Part shown: piece after piece, positions 33,855 through 45,782 of the stretch
How the letters are laid out: each line of letters opens with the position of its first letter
Numbering within the stretch: position 1 is the first letter of the stretch
Program-made: the position numbers and the translations under genes
NCBI GenBank assembly: GCA_902806565.1
Contig: CADCXA010000007.1
Location: forward strand, 124,001-188,000
Source: Hypoxylon rubiginosum
Lineage: Eukaryota > Ascomycota > Sordariomycetes > Xylariales > Hypoxylaceae
Direction of reading: 5' to 3'
DNA length: 64,000 nt
The notes under the pieces: model-generated
Told to the model about the DNA's origin: nothing
What the model saw: the letters and a program-made list of their open reading frames with translations, nothing else
Databases searched by the model: none

Positions 33855-35094
33855 TTACAGTGAGCAACACTGACGTGTAGAAGTTAGACGATAAATGAAA
33901 TCACCTACCACCAAGACTTGGTCCAGGTCATATCTACCGCCACAGCTTAATTGGGGAATCTGCGAGTACTTCTGCGCGAGTTCCTCTCGGGTATTTTGAA
34001 GGACCTAAGAGGTAATCAGTAAGTCGCAACCCCAAACACAAGTCGGTACCTACGTTGATGTAGGATTGCTCTGGGTTCTCCCTCAAGGCTCTTACGAACG
34101 CCCAGGACATGGCCCCGGTCGGCGCACCAGCAATCGACGTATCGGCAGACGTCTGATTATCTGCACATCCCGAAAACATCCAGACATCCTTACCCTCGGT
34201 CTCCCAGTGCTCCTCAAAAGTCTCGGGCGCGAGGCCATCCTCATCAACATCTTCGTCTCCTCGATGGTGTAGTCCGTTGAAGAAGTCCGTCGCGCCACCG
34301 AGCAGCATCTTGGCATCGTCGATCCTGGACATGGAGAAGCCGCCTTCGAGGAGCTCCCCTGCTGCACGAACCAAGTCTACGCCCTTCTTGATCGTGTCGA
34401 CTAGGTTTACGTTTCCGTCTTCATCCGGGCGGAAGACGTAGGGCAATTCGCACGCCGAGCCGGAATGACAGCAATCAAACATGATGGTTAGACGGCACTC
34501 TGGATTCATCGGAGAGACAATGACGCGGTGCAGCTAAGCGACAGACCAAGTTAGCCATAATTACAGGTTATGCACGGTATAGGACCTATTAGGAGCTCAC
34601 TATCTCGCTCGTAATCTGGCCGTTCTCACTGAAGTCAACAGGACATATTGTGTCATCAAACCTGTCCCGCGTTAAGAATTAGGAATATCGAATGATCTAG
34701 GTACTTGCAATGTGCTCACCCAGACGGTCGGTCTCCGTCATCATTCCTGACTTGGCCTAGGTGTCGGGAATAAGTCAGTTTACGCATGACTGGAAATAGC
34801 GGTTACTAGCTGACCTCCATGGCCGGAGTAGCTAAGCCAGAGAATGTCGCCGGGCTGGTTTCGCGTCACCAGCCAATTGATAGCAGCTAGGATGTTATCT
34901 CCCGTTGGAAAGAACGGGGTACCCTCATTTTCGGGTATATCGGACATCATGACCATATCGTGTGGGCTTGGGGAGAAACCTCGCTCCTCGACGAGGAAGT
35001 TACGAAGATTCTCGGAATCGTTGATGCAGCCATTCAGCTCGTGGTCGGTACCGAAGTAGTTGATGCCGATAAGGAGGGCCTTCTTGCGAGCCAT
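33855..35094 (-). CDS. Metacaspase (caspase-fold cysteine peptidase), 335 aa, no prodomain
   Basis: Five exons: 35094-34815, 34756-34720, 34661-34601, 34533-34054 and 34004-33855 (1008 coding bases). The p20 domain starts at once with KKALLIGINYF. The catalytic His is in SYSGHGGQ (His92) and the catalytic Cys in FDCCHSGSA (Cys148). The downstream part holds the p10-like FSGCADNQTSAD and ends after LSCGGRYDLDQVL and a short tail. Metacaspases cut after Arg or Lys and act in stress responses and cell death. Most fungal type I proteins carry a Gln/Pro-rich prodomain of 80-100 residues; here only two residues precede the core, so the protein may be constitutively non-aggregating or differently regulated. 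An upstream 5' exon cannot be excluded. Confidence 0.88.
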
Positions 35095-36040
35095 GGTGTA
35101 AGTTAATAGTTCTCGACGTTTACTGACAACGACGGTTAGGCGTAGATCAATGGTACCTGGTAGTGATGTTAAAGTTGGTAAATGACTCTTGAAGGAGTCG
35201 AGGCTTGACTAAATGTGAGTTGGGCATGTAGCACAAGTGACTAGGAGGCCTCAGGGACCCGTCAGCCTGTAACGCTACAGGTAAGAGCTCTCCAGGGCTG
35301 AGTTAGTGGGTGGTATCAGCACCTTCCAGTGATTGATGCTTCCAGTCAGGTCCTTTTCGAGACACTTTTAGGGGCACTTTCAGGGGCACTTTCAGGGTGC
35401 ATCGGATTAATCTTGCATGTGCGAGATTCCCTCATTTGGTTCTCATCTCCCCGCGTCAATTATGCGCGCAGCAAACATTGATGACATTGGTTGGTTACCT
35501 AACATTGAAAACCACGGCGATAATCCGGAAACCTCGACATTCTCTCGCCTATGTGATTTATTATGCGCTCTTTGGCGAGACCCGGGACTGACGCTCAAAG
35601 ATAGCGGCGCACTTCAAATAGTGCTTTAGCTACCCTAATCGTTTACCCATCTCAACTTCGCATGCGACATACATCATATTCATGGCGGAGGCGGTTCGGT
35701 CGCTGTTCCCGAATACATCCAGAAAAACGACTCAAAATAGAAACGAGGCGTTATCGTAGAGAAGGCTGTTTCAATTCCATGCCTTCCAGAACGATTGCAG
35801 GGATAGAATAACGCACGAGCCATCATACAATTTATTTATTTACTTTTGAAGACGCGTCGACCCTTGGGATCCGCGTCTCGGTGACATCACCAACACATGA
35901 CATCATCCGAGCTCCTTCAACACATAAATCCCTTCTAAGGAGATGATATCCCGGCTCTCATTTCTAGATTCGAAGAGCATACGTTCAATCGAATAAGGTA
36001 TCATACCCAATTCTGATTTTTACTAGCAGCGTAGATAAAA
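35095..36040. other. Intergenic region
   Basis: No gene seen. A three-copy direct repeat lies at 35364-35398. Confidence 0.5.
35364..35398. repeat. 12-13 bp tandem repeat GGGGCACTTTCA
   Basis: Three near-identical copies in a row. Confidence 0.75.
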
Positions 36041-37003
36041 ATGATCACAGTCATCACGGAAGAGGTCCTCGAAGCTGCTCGGGAGATGAATAGACGTGAT
36101 GTCCGCCGAGCAGAACAAATCCACGAGGGCGTGGACGAAGAGACCACTAGCGCCGACTCACCAGAAGACGAAGACGAAAACGAAGACGAAAACGATAAAA
36201 TTTGGGCAAAATATGAGGGCATCGAGGGCCTAAAAGGTGCCGAGAACCAACCGCTCAAGGTGGGCGGTTCTTATTACTCCTACGGTCTTTATTCTCGTAA
36301 CCGTCGCATCCTAGCAGATATTGCACTCGCTGCCGACTGGGGAATTGAGAAGGCTAGAATTCTAGAGCAACGCTGCGTCAAGCGAATGGCCGAGCATTCG
36401 AGTAAAGCCAGCAGAGTCGGTAACTCGATGGACTTGTCCAATGCAGACCAACCAAGAAAGAATAATGGTCGGCCTTTCACATTTCAGCATATTTCTTGGA
36501 CCTTTCTCCGCGGGGATATCGAGCGGGAAGTCAAGGAGATGGATCCCACGAAGCTCGCCCTCGTCAAGGCTGCCGTTTTAGATGTATATGGGACCAACTC
36601 GAAGAAGAGTGGGAAGGTACTTCCCGTGTACGCGCCAGGAACGAAGCGGAAGAGCGACGATGCCTTGCCCGTCTCCGAGGCCGATATACAACGCGCACAG
36701 CGGGAGATCGACAAGGAAAAGCGATATCGCAAGGCGGTCCAGACAGCGTTCCTTGATCGAGAATCGTACGTTCCACCAGAGAAAGTCAAGTTGAGAATCA
36801 AAGCCTTCCTCAAGGTTAGCGGCATGTTCAGGGAGGACTTTTGCAGGGCGATCGATGTGACAGAAGACGAATTTGAGGCGTTCATGAGCGAGAGGAAGAA
36901 ACGCCCGCAGCAGGAGAGCAAGGTCTTCCACGATGCACTGTCATACATAAGAAAAGAAAATGGCGAGAGGGAGCCTTCGAGAAAAAGGCAGAAACAGATT
37001 TGA
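36041..37003 (+). CDS. Conserved charged protein of unknown function, 320 aa
   Basis: One intronless frame from ATG at 36041. The N-terminal quarter is acidic (EDEDENEDENDKIW). The middle is basic and carries KRKSDDALP, and the C-terminus ends in a bipartite nuclear-localisation-like run (REPSRKRQKQI). The C-terminal ~100 residues look like a compact helical domain with KAFLKVSGMFREDFCRAIDV, EFEAFMSERKKRP and VFHDALSYIRK; I recall similar text in uncharacterised fungal proteins. Probably nuclear, possibly nucleic-acid or chromatin associated. Function unknown. Confidence 0.7.
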   Translation: MITVITEEVLEAAREMNRRDVRRAEQIHEGVDEETTSADSPEDEDENEDENDKIWAKYEGIEGLKGAENQPLKVGGSYYSYGLYSRNRRILADIALAADWGIEKARILEQRCVKRMAEHSSKASRVGNSMDLSNADQPRKNNGRPFTFQHISWTFLRGDIEREVKEMDPTKLALVKAAVLDVYGTNSKKSGKVLPVYAPGTKRKSDDALPVSEADIQRAQREIDKEKRYRKAVQTAFLDRESYVPPEKVKLRIKAFLKVSGMFREDFCRAIDVTEDEFEAFMSERKKRPQQESKVFHDALSYIRKENGEREPSRKRQKQI

Positions 37004-37030
37004 GTATTCTTGCGCAATAATGATGGGGTA

Positions 37031-38805
37031 TCAGCATGCACTTCGTGTACGAATAGGTGTAGCTAACTTGAAACCTCCTGGTACTAGTTTCTGGAATACA
37101 AGATTGGGATCGTATTTACTTTGCACCTGCTTTAGCTTACTGACGTTATCCGTCCCATAACTGGCGATGACCTGCTGGTCCCAGCTAGCATCGTTCATGA
37201 ACGTATAGGCGACATAGCTGTCCTTGGCCTTGGACGCAGAGTCGATAGAATCGATGATATTCCGCGCAGCGTCGTGTACGGTCCCATCATCTGCAGGCGA
37301 CCACCAACCTGAGTTTATCGCGAGCAAGGTCTGAGCGGATGCTGATAAACCCAAGGCGTTACCGCCTCTGGCATTTCCAGCTTCAATCGCGCTAGCAGAC
37401 AATGGCTGTATGGTGCTCGCCATGAATCCAGCCTCGACAGACCCAATTGCTGCCACGTCTGGGGAGTTGAGGATAATATCCGCTACTTCTCCGTACAGGG
37501 ACTGTTCAGGTGTAAAACTTGATGTTGCCCAATGGAAGCTGTAGTCACAATGAGCTCATACCAAAGCAGAAAGCTTCATACGTAGCCACTTACCGTTGAA
37601 TCTCTGGGAAGGGGTATGCAGCAATGAACTCGAGGAGGGTCTGGAAAGTTGTATCGTCTGAAGTGGTAGGTATGTCGTAGAATGGCGCAAAAGCTGCCGG
37701 GTTGGCCTCTGGTTTGAGGTAGAGCATGCCTACAAATGCCCCGACGTCGGTAGCGTTAGTTGGAGAGGCCAGAATGATTAGATTGGCGTATGGATCCTTG
37801 TTGGGGACGGTCTGGTACTGGTAGTAAGCATCAAGGAGGTCGGGAAGCTGGTCGACAGAGTAGCGCTTGAATCCGCCCCAACAATCCTTTATAGGATATG
37901 TCGGGTATGTAAAAGCAGTGACAACGCCTTTTGCATGGTTTAGTCACCAGTCATACTTCTGGTGATAGATTAAATCTTACCGAAGTTGTTGCCTCCACCT
38001 TTCAACGCCCAGAACAAGTCCGTGTTAGTGCTGTTGTTGGCATGAGCAAGTGTGCCGTCTGCAAGAACGATCTGCGTACTTATTAGCTGGTTCACAGACA
38101 GAGTACCAAAATACTGAAATTTGCGTACCTCAAAGTCGACGACATTATCACATGCTAGCCCATAAAGGTCAGCTAACCAAGTAAGGCCACCTAAAATAAT
38201 GTGAGTAATTATTGGAATCCAGCATAAGATACTGAGACTCACACCCAAGTGTCAGTCCGCCTACACCGACATCCACAGCCCTTCCTCCCCCAACGGTGAC
38301 GTTGTGATCTTCGAGATAAGAATAAACTTGTCCCCATCTGAGTCCCGTCCCTAGCACAGCAACTCCTTTATCCTGGTCGTAGTCCAAGCGAGTCAAGTTG
38401 GACAGATCAATCAAGACACCGTCGTTGATGCTGGCGTCTCCCGGGTTTGGGTCGTGCCCGCCAGAACGAATTGCAAAACTCGTATTCGTCGTGACTAGTA
38501 GCGAAACAACCTTTTGAATGTCCCCAACGACTTGTGGGTGAAATATGCAGGTGGGAGATTCCCACGCAGTCTGGGACCTGCGGAATCGAGCCAGTAAATG
38601 AATATGACTTTCTAACTTGATATGAGTGATCTTACCAGTGCTCCGTGCTCAAGGCCGCGTATCCAGGTTCATCTTGCTCAATAACCACAGATCCAAGTAT
38701 CGTGTTCAATTCTTGGCACGTAGCTACGCTCGAATCAGCTGTGGATAGCTGGGGAAATATACAAAAAAGGCTAAGCACAGCCCAGGGATAGATGAACAGC
38801 GCCAT
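37031..38805 (-). CDS. Secreted FAD-linked oxidoreductase, BBE type (copy 1), 499 aa
   Basis: Six exons: 38805-38636, 38577-38243, 38190-38129, 38071-37981, 37927-37594 and 37538-37031 (1500 coding bases). A signal peptide (ALFIYPWAVLSLFCIF) precedes the FAD_binding_4 domain: FAIRSGGHDPNPG (the His usually binds FAD covalently), GVGGLTLG, YGLACDNVVDFE and WALKGGGNNFG. The C-terminus has the berberine-bridge motif YDPNLVFQKLV. The second covalent Cys of bicovalent members is not seen, so single FAD attachment is likely. Such enzymes oxidise alcohols, amines or carbocycles, often in secondary metabolism. It pairs head-to-head with the rhodopsin-domain gene at 40.2 kb and shares intron positions with the copy at 49.1 kb. 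Confidence 0.88.
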
Positions 38806-40211
38806 CTTTCAAGCAAATGAACTTAAACAAGAGATATCACTTTGGGTAGCTTAGAAAAGTCCAACCATACTTCTTTTCGTAGACATATAATCTATACTTC
38901 AGCTGCTACTTCACCCAGGTACCCAAATAGGGGTAGAGAGCCACCCCCAACGCCAGGCATTTCCATTAATAGAGGTCTGGTGCGTTTCAACGTCTGAGTC
39001 AGGAGTTAGGAAACCCCTATTGCGGAAGATTGTGACGACCGCATGTGGTCTTCTAACGAACGATTTATGTTGCACAGCTGACTGTTCAGGTGGTTGCGCA
39101 GGCCAGGCTCAAATTGACCAACGGTAGTATCGACTACGCCTCAACGGCGCCGAACCATGCTCGTTTCTCTCTTCTAAGAATGGCACCTCCAAGTCACCAC
39201 CAAACTGCCACTGTACATAAACCTGTGGCGCTTAAAGCCCTCTCAATATTACGGCCCCCACCACCTCGGCGAATCCTCCGGCTACTGTTACACTACGGAC
39301 GTCTTGGATCCTTGGAAAGGGAAATACCCTATAAGTCCTGTCGGCGACTTAAATTATTTGGTTACACAAAGACGAATGACAAGGATAAAATCCTGAGCGA
39401 TATTCTTCATGATTTACGACGGCACGGGTCGTCGAATTCTACCCCCATCTACATTGTGGTAACACCATTTGGAAAGTAGCTGGCCTTCGTAGTGTCATGA
39501 GGTGTTAGGTTGACCGCCTCTTGGAGACAATATAGATACTTGTGCCTAGAGTCGCAATGCCGATCATTGTCTGCTTCTGCAAGGGCTACATTACCTAGGT
39601 ACCTAGGTAGTTAGGCTGAACTAGCAAATTAAATGGATTGCATACTACCTGGGTAGCTAATAAGAGTAACTACATGTCGCTTACGGCACTAGAAATACAA
39701 TAGCGGCTGGGGGCACCACGTATTCTATCCAAGCAAGCGGACGGCCAGGGCTAGGGTAGGGGAGAAGTAACCTTAATGCGACGACGTCGTATTCCCTCCC
39801 ATCCCCCTTCTCCAATACATTGCACGTATGGAGTCTTACGTAAAGGGGAACGATTTCCATGAAAATGCATGACTATAATGCAAGTCTCAGCTGGTCCACC
39901 ACGCTGAGCCTTTACCAAATTATACATGTTACCCTACCTAGACCCTGATATGCTATTATCCATAATATTATGATGGGGATCCATCCTACTCCTGAGGGAA
40001 CGATCCGTGTTTTTACCGGGCGTTCTCTCGAGCCGAAAATGTTTGGCGACTCGCGTCTGATACGTCCGAAGCGAAATTTCTTTCATGTCATAAGGCATCC
40101 AGGCGGTCTTGATAAGAGCCAAGAAGCTTTAACTTACTTCGGTGTCGTTGAGCGCATGTGCTGATGGTTGAATATCTCAATCCGGCGCAATAATCACATT
40201 ACTTTTTCCAA
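38806..40211. other. Divergent intergenic region
   Basis: Region between the first BBE oxidase and the first rhodopsin-domain gene. A plus-strand open stretch at 39090-39479 (129 codons) has no recognisable features. A dense TACCTAGGTACCTAGGTAG motif is at 39592-39612. Confidence 0.5.
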
Positions 40212-41457
40212 ATGCCGGAGAGGGCCATGTCGGGTAATTCGTCGGATCAAGATGCGCTTAACGGACCAGCTCTTCCTCAACCCGATGGCGTCGTACCTAA
40301 CTTCGACAACCCGTCCAAGGACAATACCGCCGGGTATGTCCTCATGTCCGTATACTTAGCGCTGGGAACTCTAGCGATGCTCGTCCGCGTCTATGCTAGA
40401 ATATTTTGCACCAGAAAAGTTCGGATTGAAGATCTCCTAGGACTCGCTGGATTTGTATGCGACCTCCCTCGAAAACGATTCCCAGCCTGCGACTTGCGCT
40501 CACGGTAATTGAACAGATATGCTATGTCATATTCGCCTGGGGATGTTACACAATACTTGACTTTCCCGGCTTCTATGTCCACCAGTGGGATGTTCGTTTG
40601 AAGGACTTGTCACGAATCCTATATGTGAGTACGAAATTGATAGCCTGCTTGATGAACGCCGTTGACCTTTCGACAGCCTTTCTATATCACCTCCAATGCC
40701 TACAGCGACGCGATTGGGTTTCTTAAGGCGGCGATACTGGTCGAATGGTCGCGAATATTTAACCCGAGGGGGATTCGCAATACCTTCTTCTGGGTTTGCC
40801 ATACCGTACTGTGGGTGAACATCCTGTATTACGTCGCCTCGGCCATCTCAATCAATTTGACTTGCTTTCCGCATCAGAAGATATGGGACAAGACCATCAC
40901 CGACGGCACATGTATCAACTCCAACGCCCTCTACCTCTCCGGCACCATCATCAACCTTCTTTCGGATCTGGTAATCTTTTATACGCCGCAGAGCGTCATA
41001 TGGGGCCTCAAATTGTCCACATCGAAAAAGGTCGGAGTATCTTTGATCTTTGCTATTGGTGTGCTGTAAGTTACGCACTACCTAACTATTTCGACGTGCA
41101 ATCGCTTAATCTAACGATAACAGTTGTGTTGTCGTCGCTATCGTCCGTCTCGTCACTACTGCTCAGCATCTAACCCAAACCGACTTCGTGTACACCCTAG
41201 CTGTGCAGTTCTTCGTGGCAGGCTCTGAGATCTTCCTTGTACTGCTCGTTTTCTGCGCTCCTACATTCCCCCAAGCAGTTCGCAGTTTACGAAATAAGAG
41301 TCCCTTAGGATCAGGGCAGGGCGACTCCCATCAGACTAGCGGGTCTTCATGGGTTGAGACGAGGAATGCTGAGCGGCAAACCAGCGACTATCGAAAGATT
41401 GAAGAACACAGTTTGGTGACTTTAGCGACGACGGCGCCGCCGGGGTCAGCTCTTTAG
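40212..41457 (+). CDS. Rhodopsin-domain integral membrane protein (PTH11-like, copy 1), 357 aa
   Basis: Exons 40212-40454, 40517-40624, 40677-41065 and 41124-41457 (1074 coding bases). Seven hydrophobic segments with the fungal rhodopsin-domain signature: a charged loop after TM1 (RKVRIEDLLGLAGF), ISINLTCFP with HQKIWDK and GTCINSNALYLSGTIINLLSDLVIFYTP after TM4, and a TM7 followed by a Ser-rich cytoplasmic tail. Members are often called PTH11-type receptors, although most have no shown ligand. The start could also be the ATG at 40227. Lies in mirror position to the copy at 47.4-48.7 kb; two introns are at matching places. Confidence 0.82.
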
Positions 41458-42015
41458 GCTACCTATGTAGATTAGATAATCTAGAACGTATCAATAGAAA
41501 TACCAATACATACCTACAATTCATGAGTAAAGTTCGAATAAGGTGAAGGAGGTCTCCATCTCTTGCAAAAACGCTAACCTGCTGGAAAGGGGTAAAATAA
41601 ACAGGCAGTGGTAAACCCAGTAGTATTTCTCTACCTAAAGCATCACAAGATTGCAGCAGCGCATAAAATATTGGCTAACAGGATACTACATGATTCATTA
41701 GAGACTAAACCTCTTAATGAAATTAGGCGATATTCCTTCTTACCCCAACTGGTCGGCGATTTATTGTGCACGAACTAGGTCTCGTATCATGTTGGCTGGT
41801 TGGCTGGTTGGTAGGCGGATTTCGCGACATACTACGTTGGCAACATGATATTCATTAAGTAATGCGCTCTTGGGTAGTACTGGATGGTACCAATGCTACC
41901 CAATCACTCACTATACTGTTATATATACCACGTAAGCGAAGCAAGTACCTAGGTAGGTAAGTACCTCCTACCATAGGCAGTATAGACAATTGCAGATACC
42001 GTCTAGGTAGGTAGA
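41458..42015. other. Intergenic region between convergent genes
   Basis: No gene. Contains a TTGGCTGG repeat at 41789-41812 and palindromic TACCTAGGTAGGTA motifs at 41946-41970 and 42001-42014. Confidence 0.5.
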
Positions 42016-42857
42016 CTAAACCGGTTCCAACCTCTTTGCAAAACGCCTCTGGAAGATGGTCGATTCCATTGTCTCGCAGGCCAAGCCCCAATTCGTCGAG
42101 TACGCCCGGTAGAAGGGCTGATACCCTAGCATACTACCAATCCACCTACCACCCACAATGCCTATCATCTGTGCCACCCGCCGACCGAGGGGCACCCATC
42201 TGGGAAGGGAAACATAGGTCCCACCCGCGTCGAACGTCTGATGCATGTGAGCCTTGACGGTCACCCCCTTCTTTTTCGGCGCAAAGCCAACGTGTGGCAG
42301 ACTTACGCTCAAGACCTGAAGAAACCTGATTGGCCTGCTGGCACCGACCATCTCATCCTGATATCCGTACCAGTTCTCGAAGAACAGCGTGCCTAGCTGG
42401 AAGACGCTCCGCGTCGGTTCGCCGGATAGGAGGAACACGACGACCTTGCTGCCGTCCTGGCGTAGGGATTCGAGGGGATACGAGCGGTGGTTGACCCACG
42501 CCCCAATGCGGAACTCCGGGTCCCTGCTCGTGAGTACGATTTCCTTTCCCTCGACCTCGAGTCCGAGATTCCCTTCCAGAGCCTGGATGTACTCGTCCTG
42601 GTTCGCGTGGAAGTGAACAAGCGGCTTCTTCGTGAAGAATTGCTCCCCCTTCACCAGGTCCAGCGTCACATGAAAGGCGAATGACCGTTCGGGGTGGTTG
42701 ACTACCCGTATAGTGACGGTCCCCTTTATGCTGTATGATTCTTCTGTAAGCAGGCTCCGTAATAGGCAGCAGATGATATGTTTTTGCTTTGGTTTCGTAG
42801 ATAATATGTTGAGAAGACATACAACGTGAGCACCAAGTCCTCGTTCGAATACTCCAT
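42016..42857 (-). CDS. Cupin-domain protein, 249 aa
   Basis: Exon 1 (42857-42823) encodes MEYSNEDLVLT; a 92-base intron (GTATGT donor, CATACAG acceptor) leads to exon 2 (42730-42016), giving TFIKGTVTIRVVNHPE. The cupin motif is HFHANQDEYIQALEGNLGLEVEG (metal-binding His/His/Glu of motif 1), followed by a second half around WVNHRSYPL. The C-terminal third has a hydrophobic stretch (AQMIGIVGGRWIGSMLGY) that may touch the membrane. Cupins in fungal clusters act as cyclases, oxygenases or decarboxylases, but the reaction here is open. It is next to the UbiA-type prenyltransferase, divergent with ~730 bases between. Confidence 0.8.
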
Positions 42858-43586
42858 AGTGCTAGGAAGTAGTTAGGTAGCGCAATCTCCAAGGCGTATT
42901 CCCTTGAGGGAAGCTAAAGTTGCGGCAACTTGTGAGCCGGTGCCTTACACCCAATTAGTTATACTCAATCACGATCATGTATCGACACGATCTACACGGT
43001 AGTCAAGCAGTTGGTACCGCTACTAGGAATAGTGAGGAGAACGGCGGTAGGGGTCGTTACATCGAGGGTGGATTCGAGGATCGCTGCATGATGTGCGGGT
43101 TGGAGGCCTTCGCGGGGTTCCTTAAGGCTGACCAGTGAAGATTTCAAGATCGGCGCTTCTGGCATCTTCCGATGACTACTATCACCAAGCCCCTAGACCT
43201 GCCGCATCCAGGTTTTTGCAGGTATTCCACCCATTGCCATGCACATGGCGCTTGCCACGTAATCAAACTTTACTTAACACAACATATATCACAGCGCATA
43301 ATGATGTGGCGTCTAGAGGATCGTCGGAGTGATAGCGGGCTCGGCAGGAACCGTCTTACTGCTTCAACATAGACGATGGTATTAACATCATGAGTCCACT
43401 CAGTTGTGTATGTTGGGCGCATTTTGGGCGTATTTAAGGGGGGGAGGGGCTGGATATAAACATGAGATAAGCCACCAGGATCATATCTTTAACGTGCTAG
43501 TGATATTGTTCCCAGACACATCTCACTCTTCAGATTACTGAACACAGAAAACCCTTCGCTTCTGACGGCATCGTTAAGCTATCAAG
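42858..43586. other. Divergent promoter region of cupin and UbiA-type genes
   Basis: No gene. A TATAAA at 43455-43460 lies 127 bases ahead of the prenyltransferase start. Confidence 0.45.
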
Positions 43587-44603
43587 ATGAGCACAGACCG
43601 TGAGAAGAAAGCGCTCTCTAGAGCCGACGAGATCGATACCAAAGACACCACCAAAGATACCACCCTTGCACGGCAATACGGTGGAATCCACGCGGGCGGA
43701 TGGGTCAACCTCCTTCCAGCATCATGGATCCCGTACGTGCAGCTCGCACGTCTGAGCCCGCCGGCCGGGGTGTTCTTGATCTACTTCCCCCACGTCTTCG
43801 GCGCCCTTCACGCGGCGAACCTGCTCCGACTGCCGGCGAACGAGCTGGCGTGGAACTGTGCCACGCTCCTGGGCGGCACGTTCTTCTTCTCCAACGCCGC
43901 TCACGCCTGGAACGACCTCATAGACGCGCCCGTCGACGCGCAGATACCTCGCACGAAGACGCGGCCGATTCCGAGGGGTGCCGTATCCCCTCTCCAGGCT
44001 CTCGTCTTCACGGGCTTTCAAACCGTCGCGGCCGCCGCCTTCCTGTCCCTGTTCCCCCCGGAGACGGCGCTGGCGACGGTTCCTTCTATCGTTGCCACGA
44101 CGTACTATCCGTGGGCCAAGCTACATACCTACTTCCCCCAGCTCGTCCTCGGGTTCTGGATCGCATGGGGCATCGTGGTGGGAAGCGCGGCGAGCGGCGT
44201 TGCGCAGCCTTGGTCAGACGTTCCGGTGCTGTGCCTCGTGACCGTGTGCATCCTGTGGACGACGATTTACGACACGATCTACGCGTTTCAAGATGTCAAG
44301 GACGACGTGAAGATCGGGGTCAAGAGCACGGCGGTGCTATTCAAGGCCCACACGAAAACTCTGCTATGGTCTCTCATCGTCATCCTGGGTGCCTGTATGC
44401 TCCTGTACGGGAACATGATGGAGATGGGTGTCATGTATCACGTGGCCGCGGTTGGCGGTGGTTTATCGTCGCTCGCAGCTATGGTGGCCAATGTGGAGTT
44501 GAAGAATGATGCCAGCTGTTGGTGGTGGTTTTCCTGCGGGTTTTGGGTCACTGGCGTTACGATCACAGTGGGTCTGCTCGCTGAATACCTGGTATCGTAC
44601 TGA
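43587..44603 (+). CDS. UbiA-family prenyltransferase, 338 aa
   Basis: One intronless frame. The protein is polytopic (8-9 hydrophobic segments) with both Asp-rich motifs that bind prenyl diphosphate through Mg: NDLIDAPVD (109-117), followed by RTKTRPIPRG, and YDTIYAFQDVKDD (228-240). UbiA enzymes attach a prenyl chain to an aromatic or polyketide acceptor. The mitochondrial Coq2 enzyme has a transit peptide; here the N-terminus is hydrophilic and acidic without one, as in cluster-encoded members such as those of meroterpenoid pathways. A specialised-metabolism role is therefore favoured. GC content is higher than its surroundings. Confidence 0.88.
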   Translation: MSTDREKKALSRADEIDTKDTTKDTTLARQYGGIHAGGWVNLLPASWIPYVQLARLSPPAGVFLIYFPHVFGALHAANLLRLPANELAWNCATLLGGTFFFSNAAHAWNDLIDAPVDAQIPRTKTRPIPRGAVSPLQALVFTGFQTVAAAAFLSLFPPETALATVPSIVATTYYPWAKLHTYFPQLVLGFWIAWGIVVGSAASGVAQPWSDVPVLCLVTVCILWTTIYDTIYAFQDVKDDVKIGVKSTAVLFKAHTKTLLWSLIVILGACMLLYGNMMEMGVMYHVAAVGGGLSSLAAMVANVELKNDASCWWWFSCGFWVTGVTITVGLLAEYLVSY

Positions 44604-45782
44604 GTGATTGTCTTAGACATGCGATTAAGTCGATAGCCTCTTAGACGGGTAGATGGATGAAAAAGATTAGGTAGGTAGAAAAAAATAAAATAAAAATCCG
44701 CACATCCAAAATTTTCAGGTGGTCAGATTGGGGCGACACGAGGTGACACGCGATACTACATATGTATGTAGCACAAGCGCCGCAAGTACCGTAGATACAG
44801 AGTATGCAGATCGGCAAGCTTGACTAATACTAGACCTCGTTAGCAAAAACGTGAGGTGGCATTTTCTCACACACCCTTTCAGTCTTAACATATCCCATAT
44901 GAAATTGGACGCAGTCATTGTGCTACCTAAATCCTACCGGCAGTCAGAACTTGAAACTACTGGCTTAGCCACCAACCGAACCAAGAAGCCCGATGGCTTG
45001 ATGTTAACATGCGGACTTTCTTCGGGCGACACAACAGCGAAAAGATTTAACTCGCTGCAACGTGATAGAAGATTGCGTCCGGTGCTCTATCACACAGCCA
45101 CAAAGTCATTCATGTCGGCGCCTATTAGATGGATGCCTATTATGTTCCCATTCACTCATCCCACGGACGTTCGAATCCTTCGCGACCTCGTCTCGTATCG
45201 TCCTCGGCACTTGCAGTCCCAATAAGCAGTACATTAGCTCCCGGCTGTTCCACTAATTCCTATGCGGGGGATCCCATCTACATATTACGGTGGTAACGGT
45301 AGGGCTAGGTTTTAAGTCAGGGGTTATTTTAAAAGATACATAAGAGCGGAATTAAGATAGCCATTTCCTACCACCTATTCTTATAGGCTCCAAATCATTT
45401 ATAGCATGGTTGGAGCCTGCCGAGGGATTCTAATACATCGGTTGGTGCTCACCTTCTCCAATCCTGGCACCCATGGCTACAGCCTACAGGAATATACGAT
45501 CGGGAGGGTTTCCTTACCTCTTTGATACAACCTGCCAAGCCGCTTGTACTGTACCTGAAAATAGGTATATGTGGTTATTTGACCTGTCGCATGCATCGCT
45601 CGTCATCGGCTCAAAGAAGCAGTGCCATGTATTTTTCGTACTTCTTAGAAATCACCGGCAGCCTCACATCGCCCACGTAAGGGTAGGACCGCTTTACCAC
45701 TTGTCACTAACCTCCAAGTCATCTCTCCTAAAGTTATCTCTTCTATCTCCAGGTAATTGAGACGGACGGTTTCTTCCCAACC
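44604..45782. other. Intergenic region
   Basis: No gene I can support; a plus-strand open stretch at 44851-45225 has no recognisable features. Confidence 0.45.

Noticed and set aside
39090..39479. 129-codon plus frame between BBE copy 1 and rhodopsin copy 1
   Set aside because: Low-information Arg/Leu/Pro-rich text in a promoter region; no family.
42353..42892. 179-codon minus frame across the cupin gene's first intron
   Set aside because: It arises by reading through the intron in the wrong phase; splicing at 42822/42731 gives the cupin fold.
43700..44509. 269-codon frame overlapping the UbiA-type gene
   Set aside because: Arg/Gly/Pro-rich shadow frame; the true frame has both prenyltransferase motifs.
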